NCBI RefSeq assembly: GCF_014287875.1
Contig: NZ_JACOPN010000002.1
Coordinates: 186,001 to 250,000, forward strand
Length of the DNA stretch: 64,000 bases
Direction of reading: 5' to 3'
From: Flintibacter faecis
GTDB taxonomy: Bacteria; Bacillota; Clostridia; Oscillospirales; Oscillospiraceae
Both the position numbers and the translations under genes were made by a program. Below, piece by piece: positions 45,037-53,113 of the stretch; the first letter of the stretch is position 1, and every line of letters starts with the position of its first letter. Below the pieces are notes generated by a model that was given only the letters and a program-made list of their open reading frames with translations, made no database searches and was not told where the DNA came from.

Positions 45037-45105
45037 AGTATAGACCCTGAGCAAATAAAAAAGGACGTTTCTGCATGAAACGTCCTGAAAATGTCTTGAA
45101 ATGTC
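45037..45105 (-). promoter_or_regulatory. Promoter of the envelope operon with LytTR-like direct repeats
   Basis: On the minus strand: GACATTTC (45105-45098), a further GACATTTTC (45095-45087) and GACGTTTC (45084-45077). The outer two are 21 bp apart. Exactly 34 nt later is TATACT (45042-45037), with no good -35. The same layout occurs at 17574-17642. Confidence 0.65.
45063..45085 (-). terminator. Terminator of the RR-kinase operon, overlapping the operator of the next gene
   Basis: GGACGTTTC pairs with GAAACGTCC around 5 nt, followed on the minus strand by TTTTTTATTT. One stem arm is itself the promoter-proximal GACGTTTC repeat. Confidence 0.8.
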
Positions 45106-45118
45106 GTTTGGCTCCGAA

Positions 45119-46369
45119 TCACAGGGAAAGCCGCAGTATGAAATGGCCATTCTGCACAGAAAAACTGTACAATCCGCCATACCGTTCCACGATGGCGCAG
45201 ATGCTGCGCACCCCCACGCCGTGGCCCGGACGGTCCGTTACCGGGATGCCACGCTGGAACTGCACCGGTTTGGAGCAGTCGTTGACCACCTGGAGAAAGA
45301 ACTTCTCGCTCTGCACATAGGTCTGCACCACAATGGCGCTGTGCTCCTGTTCGGCACAGGCGTGGAGGGCATTTTCCAGGGCGTTGGACAGCAGCACGCA
45401 CAGGTCGCTCTCCGCAATGGGCAGCACGTGGGGCAGCTGGGCGTGGATGGACAGGGACACATCCTGATTTTTTGCCCGGGAAGCAAAGGCGGACAGGATC
45501 AGGTTGGCCGCCTCGTTCTCGCAGTAGACGGTCAGACGGCTGGCCTCGATCGCCGCGTCGATGGAGCGGATATACTTCCGGGCCTGGTCGATCTGGCCGT
45601 TTTCCAGACAGGCATCCAGATACTGCAGGTGGTGGCGCAGGTCGTGGCGATAGGCCCGTGTCTTCTGCTGGGACTCCCGCAGACCCTCGATCTCCCGCAC
45701 GGCCTGGCTCACCTGCAGGTTCAGACTGCTCTGCAGCTGCTCTAAGTGGGTCCTGGCCCGCTGCTCCGCCGACAGGCGCACCACAAAGATGATGTAGGCC
45801 ACGCAGCACACAAAGGGCATAAACTCCACCACCACCGGGGAGCCGCTCTCCAGCAAGTGGGTGTAGACCCGGGTGAGATAGTCAAACGCATAGTACAGGG
45901 CGGGGATGCTGCCGAACTGGCACTGGATAGCGGTGGAATATCGGGACACAGAGCGCACCGCCGGGGCCGCCCGCAGCAGCAGGATCAAAAGCGGAACGGT
46001 AAGGGCCATCTCCGCGATGTACTGCATCCGGTCGCCCCCGCCCAGAACGGCCACAATGACCAGGGCCAGCCACCGCCGCAGCTGGCAGCACAGATAGGCC
46101 GTGAGGACAGAGATGACCGGCCACAGCCGCTGGCGGCTGAGTACACACAGCACGATGGCCAATGTCAGGTGGGTGTGGATGGGGTAGAGATACTGCCCCC
46201 GAGTCGTGTCGATGCCAAAATAGACCACCGCCTGAAGCAGATAGATGGCGGCGGTGGCAGCGGCCATCCACAGGACATTTTTCCGGTCCCAGCGGATGTT
46301 GCAGAAGGCGGCGGACAAAACGATGCCGAACAGGCCCACCGCCACCGTGTTGCAGATGTACAAGCTCAC
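45119..46369 (-). CDS. AgrC-like (GHKL) sensor histidine kinase
   Basis: A 416-aa kinase: five to six N-terminal membrane segments (1-215), a coiled linker, then YRHDLRHHLQYL with the phospho-acceptor His, N-box LSNALENALHAC and G-box GHGVGVRSI of the HPK10/AgrC class. These kinases often sense peptides. The start is GTG 46369, overlapping the regulator stop by 4 nt. No agrB or agrD-like gene was seen in the window. It is followed by a terminator that overlaps LytTR-like repeats. Confidence 0.92.
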   Translation of the reverse strand: MSLYICNTVAVGLFGIVLSAAFCNIRWDRKNVLWMAAATAAIYLLQAVVYFGIDTTRGQYLYPIHTHLTLAIVLCVLSRQRLWPVISVLTAYLCCQLRRWLALVIVAVLGGGDRMQYIAEMALTVPLLILLLRAAPAVRSVSRYSTAIQCQFGSIPALYYAFDYLTRVYTHLLESGSPVVVEFMPFVCCVAYIIFVVRLSAEQRARTHLEQLQSSLNLQVSQAVREIEGLRESQQKTRAYRHDLRHHLQYLDACLENGQIDQARKYIRSIDAAIEASRLTVYCENEAANLILSAFASRAKNQDVSLSIHAQLPHVLPIAESDLCVLLSNALENALHACAEQEHSAIVVQTYVQSEKFFLQVVNDCSKPVQFQRGIPVTDRPGHGVGVRSICAIVERYGGLYSFSVQNGHFILRLSL

Positions 46370-47100
46370 AGGAACACCTGCTTTCGCTGGAAGGCATACT
46401 CCAGATACCGGTCCTTCAGCTCGCCATACTTCCCCCGTGGAATGGGCAGCTCAGCCAGGCTGGCCATGGTGATGGCCTTGGGCATGATATTCCTCACATA
46501 GTCCAGGTTGATGAGAAAGGACCGGTGGACCCGCAGAAAGTTTTCGTGATCGGCCAGCTGCTCGCACAGGTGGTCCATCCGTCCCGCGCTCTCCAGCACC
46601 GCTCCCCCCACCAGATGCAGCCACAGGGAGCGGCCCAGCACCTCGCAGTATTCCAGCCTGTTCAGCTCCACCCGGGTGATGCCGCTCTTGCACCGGAGGA
46701 TCAGGCTCATGCCGCTGCTCTTTTCGCACTCGGCAATGACCGCGTCCATCAGGCGGAAAAAGTTCTCCTCCCAGATGGGCTTGAGCTGGTAGAAATAGGC
46801 TCCAACGGTATAGGACTCCACGGCAAATTCCGAAGAAGATGTAAGAAAAATGATCTTTACGTTGTTGTCATACCGGCGGATCTCCCGGGCGGCATCGATG
46901 CCGTTTTCCCCGGGCATGAGCACGTCCAGCAGCAGGATGTCGAACCGCATTCCCTTTTCGATCTCCGCCAGCAGTTCCAGCGGACTTTGAAAGGCCGCCG
47001 AGGTGATCTCCGCGTTTCGCTCCACCTGATAGCGGTCCAGCAGCACCTGCAGCTGGCTCAAAATCGCCAGATCGTCGTCGCACAAGCCAATTTGAATCAT
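46366..47100 (-). CDS. LytTR-family response regulator (AgrA-like)
   Basis: A 244-aa regulator: N-terminal receiver (IGLCDDDLAIL; phospho-acceptor in DILLLDVLMPGENG; LTSSSEF) and a C-terminal LytTR DNA-binding domain (YCEVLGRSLWLHLVGG, HRSFLINLDYVRNI). LytTR domains bind pairs of short direct repeats about 21-22 bp apart. The start ATG 47100 has AAGGTGG 6 nt upstream; 29 upstream codons are open but overlap the leader. Operon with the kinase. Candidate targets: the promoters at 17574-17642 and 45037-45105. Confidence 0.93.
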   Translation of the reverse strand: MIQIGLCDDDLAILSQLQVLLDRYQVERNAEITSAAFQSPLELLAEIEKGMRFDILLLDVLMPGENGIDAAREIRRYDNNVKIIFLTSSSEFAVESYTVGAYFYQLKPIWEENFFRLMDAVIAECEKSSGMSLILRCKSGITRVELNRLEYCEVLGRSLWLHLVGGAVLESAGRMDHLCEQLADHENFLRVHRSFLINLDYVRNIMPKAITMASLAELPIPRGKYGELKDRYLEYAFQRKQVFL

Positions 47101-47177
47101 GAAAGCCCACCTTTTGGAACATTTTTCCCCCGCCGCGGGGTGTTCTGCTGCAGAAAAATCCATTTTTCCTATATTGT

Positions 47178-47206
47178 ATTTTAGCATTTTTGCGTTTTTC
47201 CGTCAA
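47178..47206 (-). promoter_or_regulatory. Promoter of the LytTR regulator-kinase operon
   Basis: Minus-strand TTGACG (47201-47206), 17-nt spacer, TAAAAT (47178-47183). Confidence 0.75.
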
Positions 47207-47328
47207 TTATAAAGGTAGGCAACTTCTCGTTTGGACGTTTTTCTGTTCTCGCAAAGATATCGCAAACCATCCGTTCAGATCTCAGCAAGAAATTTCTTGT
47301 ATTTTTCGACAAATTTTTACATGGCATG

Positions 47329-47357
47329 TTGTGTCAGAAGCTCTCTTGTGCTATGCT
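47329..47357 (+). promoter_or_regulatory. Promoter of the secreted repeat protein
   Basis: TTGTGT (47329-47334), 17-nt spacer, TATGCT (47352-47357), 53 bp before the ATG. Confidence 0.6.
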
Positions 47358-47410
47358 GTTTTCATAAATTACCAAAGCTGGTATCTAGCACAAGAGAGGG
47401 AGGAGACTGT

Positions 47411-49609
47411 ATGAACACCCAAACCTTCAACCACACCCCGCACAAATGCAGAAAAAAACTCCTGTCCTGGCTGCTTGTCCTCTGCCTGTGCCTGGGTCTG
47501 CTGCCCACTGCGGCCTGGGCAGATGAAACCAGCACTCCTATTTCCGAAATCAAATTCAGCATCGACGAACCGAAAGCCGGAGAAACCCCCGCACAGACTG
47601 CCGAGTCTCTTACGGCTGGCATCGAAGTTGATAATATAGCCTGGAGGAAGCTAATCGACGGTGAAGATCACCCTTTTACAGACGAAACCTTTGAAAACAA
47701 AACAACTTATCTCCTGAATATAACAGCAGTTGTAGAACCGGGATATCCCATTTCCAAAACAGCTATCACAACTGTAAATGGAAAGGATGCCTTTTTCTCT
47801 TACGATCACCGTTACCAAAATAAAGGATCATGCAAAACATTCGGGGCTGCAGAATTTAGTATATACCCTGATTATCCTTCACCATTTGATATCTGGCTCC
47901 TCTTTACTGTCACAGATCAACAGCAGGAGCAGACCTACAGCGTAACTGTAAAAACTGACGGACGGGGCGATGCGTTTGCTTCATCTTCCTCCGGGAGGCA
48001 GGACGAGAACATCGACCTGACCTATAAAGCCGCTGACGGCTGGCATTTCAATCATTGGACCCTGACCAGCGGAACCGGTGCAAAACTCCAAGGCAACACT
48101 TTGACCATCGGCTCCAGCGATGTCACCGTCACGGCGGAATTTGAACAGGACAAACAGCTGGAGCCGGAACCGAATCCGGAACCGGAACTGACTTATCGTG
48201 TGGAGGTTAAGACCACCGGCCAAGGAGAGGCCCATGCTTCCCCCACATCTGGCAAAAAGGGAGATACGATCACCCTGTATGCCACAGCGGATGAGGGCTG
48301 GAAACTGAAACGTTGGGTCCTGCTCTCTTTAAATGGGGCAGCTTTGACCGACAACATCCTGACTCTGGGCGATGGCGGCGTAGTTGTCCAGGCGGAGTTT
48401 GAACAGATCGAAAAACCTGTCCCTACTTATTCCGTCGTCATCGAGACGGACGGTCACGGCTCCGTTATCCCCTCAGCCAGTTCTGGAAAATACGGGGATC
48501 AGATCACGCTGACCATCATACCGGACGATGGCTGGAAGTTGAAAGGCTGGCACTATCTCCAAGGTGACGGCGCTTCTATTTCCGGCAATATCCTGACCAT
48601 TGGCTCCGACAACATAAATGTCCGGGCTGAATTTGTGGCGGTTACGCCACCTGACCCCACCTATACCATAACGGTAGAGACGAGCGGGCATGGGACGGCT
48701 TCCGCTTCGGCCAAATCAGGCAAGCAAGGGGAAACGCTCGCCCTCACCGCCGCAGCGGATGAAGGCTATCAGCTCAAGGGCTGGACCCTGCTCCATGGCG
48801 AGGATGCGGTTTTAACGGACAACTTGCTGACCATCGGCTCCGGGAACGTCACCGTCCGGGCGGACTTTGAACCGCTTCCGCCGCCTGAGCCCATCTACAC
48901 CGTGACCGTGGAGACAGACGGGCACGGAACAGCTTCCTCCTCGGCCCGCTCCGGGAAATACCGGGATACCGTCACGCTGAACGCCACTCCAGACACGGGC
49001 TGGCGGCTGAAAACCTGGCACATCGTCCAGGGGATGGATTCGTTTGTGACGGACAACGTACTGACCATCGGTACGGAGAACATGACCGTCCGGGCAGAAT
49101 TTGAGCCGGGCGACCCCGTATACACCTGCCGCTGGAACGCCAACGGCGGCAGCTGGGCAAGTGGCGCTGTCACCAGGACTGGGCTGTCCCTTCCCTCCCC
49201 CGCGCCCACACGGTCCGGCTGGACCTTCTCCGGTTGGTATACCGCCCCTGACGGCGGCGACCGGCTGGAGGACACCCCTTATTTCCGCTCCGGCCGAATC
49301 GACGGGCTGGACGACAACATTGTTTTCTACGCCCATTGGACCCAGAACGCCCCCGCACCCAGCGGTGGGGGCGGCGGAGGCGGTGGCGGTGGAGGCGGGA
49401 GCGCTGCGCCTGCCGCTTCCCCATCCATCTCCGGCACAGATGCCGCAGCGTCCTCCGCCCGTTTTTCCTCTGCCCTGACCGCAGGGGAGCAGGCCGTCGG
49501 GCGCATCCGGCCCCGTGGCCTTCCGGCGCTCACTCCCGCCTCTGCCATGCCCCGGACGGCGGTCTGGCTTCTTCGCCTTCTGGCGCTCCTCCCGGGCGGC
49601 GCTTCCTAA
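47411..49609 (+). CDS. Secreted protein with divergent InlB-type repeats
   Basis: A 732-aa protein. A signal peptide (LLSWLLVLCLCLGLLPTAAWA) and an N-terminal domain are followed by six repeats of about 75 aa of the form TYxVxVETDGHGxAxxSxxSGKxGDxxxLTxxxDxGWxLKxWxLLxGxxxxLxxNxLTIGSxxVTVRAEFE. One InlB B-repeat follows (YTCRWNANGGSW ... GWTFSGWYTAPDGG ... FYAHW), then a poly-Gly tract. No SLH domain is present; the tail AMPRTAVWLLRLLALLPGG looks like a degenerate sorting signal or membrane end. The start ATG 47411 has GGAGGAG upstream. Base use is more AT-rich in the N-terminal third. Confidence 0.85.
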   Translation: MNTQTFNHTPHKCRKKLLSWLLVLCLCLGLLPTAAWADETSTPISEIKFSIDEPKAGETPAQTAESLTAGIEVDNIAWRKLIDGEDHPFTDETFENKTTYLLNITAVVEPGYPISKTAITTVNGKDAFFSYDHRYQNKGSCKTFGAAEFSIYPDYPSPFDIWLLFTVTDQQQEQTYSVTVKTDGRGDAFASSSSGRQDENIDLTYKAADGWHFNHWTLTSGTGAKLQGNTLTIGSSDVTVTAEFEQDKQLEPEPNPEPELTYRVEVKTTGQGEAHASPTSGKKGDTITLYATADEGWKLKRWVLLSLNGAALTDNILTLGDGGVVVQAEFEQIEKPVPTYSVVIETDGHGSVIPSASSGKYGDQITLTIIPDDGWKLKGWHYLQGDGASISGNILTIGSDNINVRAEFVAVTPPDPTYTITVETSGHGTASASAKSGKQGETLALTAAADEGYQLKGWTLLHGEDAVLTDNLLTIGSGNVTVRADFEPLPPPEPIYTVTVETDGHGTASSSARSGKYRDTVTLNATPDTGWRLKTWHIVQGMDSFVTDNVLTIGTENMTVRAEFEPGDPVYTCRWNANGGSWASGAVTRTGLSLPSPAPTRSGWTFSGWYTAPDGGDRLEDTPYFRSGRIDGLDDNIVFYAHWTQNAPAPSGGGGGGGGGGGGSAAPAASPSISGTDAAASSARFSSALTAGEQAVGRIRPRGLPALTPASAMPRTAVWLLRLLALLPGGAS

Positions 49610-49680
49610 CCTTTGGTTAATGTTCCTCTCCCCTGTCCCGTGATAAAATGAGGACAGCACAGAAAAAGGAGGAACCGATT

Positions 49681-50121
49681 ATGGACGGATTTTTGTTTTT
49701 TGGCGTGGGGCTGCTGCTGGTCGCAGTGGGTGTTTTCCACCGGCGGAGTCTCTTCCGGGCCTATGCGAGCGACCGCAAACAGTACACCGGCACCACCCCC
49801 ATGAAGATCATCCACATTGAAGAGTCCACCATGACCACCTGGGAGGAGCAGGAGGACGGCACCCGCCGGGAGTGCTATTCCACCGTCCACACGCCCACCT
49901 ATGAATACACGGTGGACGGCCAGACCTATCAGTACGTCAGCCGCCAGGACACCTGCCGCCCCGTGGGTGCCTGTGTCACCGGCTACTACGACCCCAACGA
50001 TCCCAAACGCATCCGGGAAGACCCAGTCCGTCCCCCCTATTTCGGCGGCATTCTCTTCTTCCTGCTGGGTGCCGCCTTTCTCTATGCCGGGGGATACACC
50101 ATTCTTTACGATTTCTTCTAA
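49681..50121 (+). CDS. DUF3592-like membrane protein
   Basis: A 146-aa protein with membrane segments at both ends (MDGFLFFGVGLLLVAVGVF and GGILFFLLGAAFLYAGGY) and an extracytoplasmic middle domain with TYEYTVDGQTYQYVSRQDT and a YYDPNDPKRIRED loop, as in DUF3592 proteins. Function unknown. The ATG at 49681 has AAGGAGG 8 nt upstream; 11 upstream codons are open. Ends before a bidirectional terminator. Confidence 0.8.
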   Translation: MDGFLFFGVGLLLVAVGVFHRRSLFRAYASDRKQYTGTTPMKIIHIEESTMTTWEEQEDGTRRECYSTVHTPTYEYTVDGQTYQYVSRQDTCRPVGACVTGYYDPNDPKRIREDPVRPPYFGGILFFLLGAAFLYAGGYTILYDFF

Positions 50122-50152
50122 AGTCCCCTGCGACAGGCTTTCCTCTGCACAA

Positions 50153-50195
50153 AAAACGGACCGTTTGACCCAAGATAAGTCAAACGGTCCGTTTT
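50153..50195. terminator. Bidirectional terminator between convergent genes
   Basis: Perfect 17-bp stem (AAAACGGACCGTTTGAC, 50153-50169, with its complement at 50179-50195), A-run before and T-run after. It serves the gene at 49681 and the NCS2 permease. Confidence 0.85.
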
Positions 50196-50251
50196 CTCTC
50201 GTTTTTGCGCTCTCCGTCCCTGCCGGGGCGGGGCGTACAACGCCGGAATGC

Positions 50252-51613
50252 TTACAGGAAAATATACTTCAGGATGAACAGCAGCGCCAGAACATACATC
50301 AGCGGAGTGATCCGCTTGCCCTTGCCGGCGGCCAGATTCAGCAGGACATAGGAGATCACGCCCAGGGAGATGCCCTCGGAGATGCTGTAGAACAGGGGCA
50401 TAGCGATAATGGCCAGATAAGCGGGGATGGCCTCGGTCAGGTTGTCCAGATCGAAGCGGATGGTGGTCACGGTGCCCACCATCAAAAAGCCCACCATGAT
50501 CAGGGCGGGGGCAGTGGCGAAGGAGGGGATGGCGGTGAAGATGGGGGCAAACAGGGTGGAGACCAGGAACAGTACGCCGGTGACCATGGCAGTCAGGCCG
50601 GTGCGGCCGCCCACGGCCACGCCGGAGGCGGACTCCACAAAGGTAGTGGTGGTGGAAGTGCCCAGCACCGCGCCGGCAGAGGTGGCGATGGCATCGCTGA
50701 GCAGAGCGGGCTTGATGCCGGGCAGCTTGCCGTCCTCGTCCAGCATGTCCGCCTTGGTGGCCACGCCGATCAGGGTGCCCAGGGTATCAAACAGGTCCAC
50801 AAACAGGAAGGAGAACACCACCACGACGAAATTGATCAGGCCCACGGCGCTGAAGTCCACGTGGAAGCACTGGCCAAAGGTCTCCCCCAGCTTAGAAAAG
50901 TCGGTCATGCCCAGGGTGGGGAACATGCTGTAGAACCCGGCATCTGGGGTAGGGACATAGATGCCGGTCATCTGGCACAGCATACCCAGGATCCAGGTGG
51001 CCAGAATGCCGAACAGGATGGCGCCCTTCAGGTTGTGGATGTAGAACACAGCGGTGAGGAACAGCCCCACCAGGGCCAGCAGGGCGCAGATGCCGGCGGT
51101 GTGGAAGTTGTCGGTAAAGCTGGTGATGGTGACCAGGGTGGCGGAGTCCACACACAGTCCGGCGTTCTGCAGGCCAATAAAGGCAATAAACAGGCCGATG
51201 CCCACAGACACGCCCCGCTTCAGATTCAGGGGGATGGCGTTGAAGATGGCCTCGCGCACGTTGGTCAGGGACAGGACCACAAAAATCAGGCCCTCGATAA
51301 ACACGGCCAGCAGGGCCACCTGCCAGCTGTAGCCATAGCCGGCCACCACGGTATAGGCCATATAGGCGTTCAGGCCCATGCCGGCGGACAGGGCGAAGGG
51401 CAGGTTGGCCATCAGGGCCATGCATGCAGTACCCAGGAAAGAGGCCAGGGCGGTGGCCAGCAGCACGGCGGTGCTGTCCATGCCGGTGGAACTTAAAATG
51501 GACGGGTTGACGGCCAGGATATAGGCCATGGTCATAAAGGTCGTGATACCGGCCATGACCTCGGTCTTCACATCTGTCTTATGGGCAGACAGCTTGAATA
51601 CACGCTCTAACAT
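50252..51613 (-). CDS. NCS2 family purine permease (AzgA/PbuG-like)
   Basis: A 453-aa transporter with about 12-14 membrane segments of the AzgA-type hypoxanthine/guanine/adenine branch. N-terminal signature: TEVMAGITTFMTMAYILAVNPSIL; later GAVLGTSTTTTFVESASGVAVGGRTG, which forms part of the substrate site. Adjacent apt (46 nt upstream, same strand) supports purine uptake and salvage. It has no separate promoter, so it is probably transcribed with apt. Confidence 0.93.
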   Translation of the reverse strand: MLERVFKLSAHKTDVKTEVMAGITTFMTMAYILAVNPSILSSTGMDSTAVLLATALASFLGTACMALMANLPFALSAGMGLNAYMAYTVVAGYGYSWQVALLAVFIEGLIFVVLSLTNVREAIFNAIPLNLKRGVSVGIGLFIAFIGLQNAGLCVDSATLVTITSFTDNFHTAGICALLALVGLFLTAVFYIHNLKGAILFGILATWILGMLCQMTGIYVPTPDAGFYSMFPTLGMTDFSKLGETFGQCFHVDFSAVGLINFVVVVFSFLFVDLFDTLGTLIGVATKADMLDEDGKLPGIKPALLSDAIATSAGAVLGTSTTTTFVESASGVAVGGRTGLTAMVTGVLFLVSTLFAPIFTAIPSFATAPALIMVGFLMVGTVTTIRFDLDNLTEAIPAYLAIIAMPLFYSISEGISLGVISYVLLNLAAGKGKRITPLMYVLALLFILKYIFL

Positions 51614-51659
51614 GAAATTCTCCCTTTCTTTTCTCTCTTCTCTCTGCTTTCTCTCAGTG

Positions 51660-52184
51660 TCACTTGCCCTCGTAGGCGATCACGGTCTCCGTGGGATAGC
51701 CGGCCAGGCGGTCCCGGCCGTGGAGCCCCTTCAGCTCCAGCAGGCAGACCACCTTGACCACCTTGGCGCCCAGCCCCTCCAGCAGCTTGATGGCCGCCTC
51801 CAGCGTGCCGCCGGTGGCGATCAGGTCGTCCACCACCACAACCCGCATCCCGGGGGTGATGTCCTCTTTGTGGACCTCGATCTCCGCCGAGCCATACTCC
51901 AGGTCATAGGAGATATGGGCGGTCTCCCGGGGCAGCTTGCCCCGCTTGCGGACGGGAATAAACGCCTTGTGCAGGTTATAGGCCATGGGCATTCCAAACA
52001 GAAAGCCCCGGGACTCCAGTCCCACGATGGCATCGAACTGGGTATCGCCGATGCACTGGGTCATCTCATCCACCGCCAGACGCAGACCGTCTGCGTCCCG
52101 CAGCACCGAGGTGATATCCCGGAAGATGATCCCCGGCTTTGGATAGTCCGGGATGCTGATGATGTACTCTTCCACCTTGCTCAT
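51660..52184 (-). CDS. apt: Adenine phosphoribosyltransferase
   Basis: Makes AMP from adenine and PRPP. A 174-aa type-I PRTase with PDYPKPGIIFRDIT at the N-terminus, the LESRGFLFG loop and the PRPP motif VVVVDDLIATGGT. The start is ATG 52184; upstream codons read into the leader. First gene of apt-NCS2 permease. The leader of about 85 nt shows no purine riboswitch core. Confidence 0.97.
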   Translation of the reverse strand: MSKVEEYIISIPDYPKPGIIFRDITSVLRDADGLRLAVDEMTQCIGDTQFDAIVGLESRGFLFGMPMAYNLHKAFIPVRKRGKLPRETAHISYDLEYGSAEIEVHKEDITPGMRVVVVDDLIATGGTLEAAIKLLEGLGAKVVKVVCLLELKGLHGRDRLAGYPTETVIAYEGK

Positions 52185-52274
52185 GTGTCCTCTTCTCTCC
52201 TCCCCGGCCAAAAGGCCGAATCTTTCAGCGGCAATCAAAACCGCCATGCCTTCTCACGAAAAGGCAACAAGAGT

Positions 52275-52302
52275 ATTGTATCAAATCCGCACCGCAATGC
52301 AA
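52275..52302 (-). promoter_or_regulatory. Promoter of apt and the NCS2 permease
   Basis: Minus-strand TTGCAT (52297-52302), 16-nt spacer, TACAAT (52275-52280). Confidence 0.65.
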
Positions 52303-52337
52303 GGGGGGAGGGAAGATTTTCTACAGTTTCAATCGTC

Positions 52338-52386
52338 AAAAAGACGGCCCCGCTGCTTTTAAAAAGCTTGCGGCACCGTCTTTTTT
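52338..52386 (-). terminator. Terminator of the V-ATPase operon
   Basis: AAAAGACGG and CCGTCTTTT arms enclose an inner imperfect GC stem (GCCCCGC/GCGGC). The minus-strand exit is TCTTTTTG. It lies 16 bp past the ntpD stop. Confidence 0.75.
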
Positions 52387-52402
52387 GTCTTTTCACTGAG
52401 CC

Positions 52403-53101
52403 TTACTGCCCCTCACTGCGGAAGTCCCGCAGGGCCCGGGCGTCCTCGGCCCGCTTTTCTTCGATGGACTCTTTCAGCAGCATATCCTTCACCTTCATCA
52501 GGCGGATGGTGTTGGAGCGCTCGTTTTCGTCCAGCTTCATGGTGATATATTTGATGTTGGCCTGCATCTCGGGGATCTTGACGTATTCCAGGGCGTTCAC
52601 CCGGCGGCGTGTCTTTTCGATCTCCTCGGCCAGCAGCTGGCTGGTCTTTTCTACCTCGGCCAGACGGAGCATGTCCTGGAACACCCCGGACATGGCATCC
52701 ACTGCGTCGTCCAGTTCGCCGCTGGTCTGGGCAAAGCCATAGGGATAGACCTCCCCGGCGTTCTGGCCGGTGGTTTTGAAGTGATACTTGGGCACGTCCA
52801 CCGACATCACGTTCTGAAAAGTCATATCCAGTTCCACGCTCTGCTTGGGATAGAGCAGGGACTGCTGCAGCATCTCCGGGGACATGAGGGCGGCGGCCAC
52901 GGTGAAGGAGCCGTGGGCCCGCATCAGGCCCTCCTCCACCCGGCGGCGCAGGGCGCGGTTTTCCCGCACCACGTCCATGAACTGCTTCATCAGCTCGTCC
53001 CGCTTGTCCTTGAGCAGCTTGTGGCCCCGCTGGGCCGTTTTCAGGCGGCCCTTCAGGCGGGTCAGCTCCATGCGGGTGGGATTGATGGTCGTGGAAGGCA
53101 T
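52403..53101 (-). CDS. ntpD: V-type ATPase subunit D (central stalk)
   Basis: A 232-aa rotor shaft subunit that turns inside the A3B3 head. It has the family start NPTRMELTRLKGRLKTAQRGHKLLKDKRDEL and long N- and C-terminal helices forming a coiled coil (TRRRVNALEYVKIPEM in the C-terminal part). It is the last gene of the operon, 12 nt after ntpB, and is followed by a terminator. An ntpJ-type potassium transporter gene, found next in Enterococcus, is absent. Confidence 0.96.
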   Translation of the reverse strand: MPSTTINPTRMELTRLKGRLKTAQRGHKLLKDKRDELMKQFMDVVRENRALRRRVEEGLMRAHGSFTVAAALMSPEMLQQSLLYPKQSVELDMTFQNVMSVDVPKYHFKTTGQNAGEVYPYGFAQTSGELDDAVDAMSGVFQDMLRLAEVEKTSQLLAEEIEKTRRRVNALEYVKIPEMQANIKYITMKLDENERSNTIRLMKVKDMLLKESIEEKRAEDARALRDFRSEGQ

Positions 53102-53113
53102 TTCGATCCCTCC

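Larger units (their letters stand above)
47101..47410. other. Divergent regulatory region
   Basis: 310 bp between the regulator gene and the secreted repeat protein. It contains the minus-strand promoter 47178-47206 and the plus-strand promoter 47329-47357. A lone GACGTTTT-like half-site lies at 47234 with no partner 21 bp away. No small peptide gene was recognised. Confidence 0.7.

Noticed and set aside
47234..47245. GACGTTTTTC as a further LytTR site upstream of the 47411 gene
   Set aside because: It is a single half-site with no partner 21 bp away and no -10 box 34 nt downstream.
52185..52274. Purine riboswitch in front of apt and the purine permease
   Set aside because: The leader is short and no conserved riboswitch core or three-stem fold was seen.
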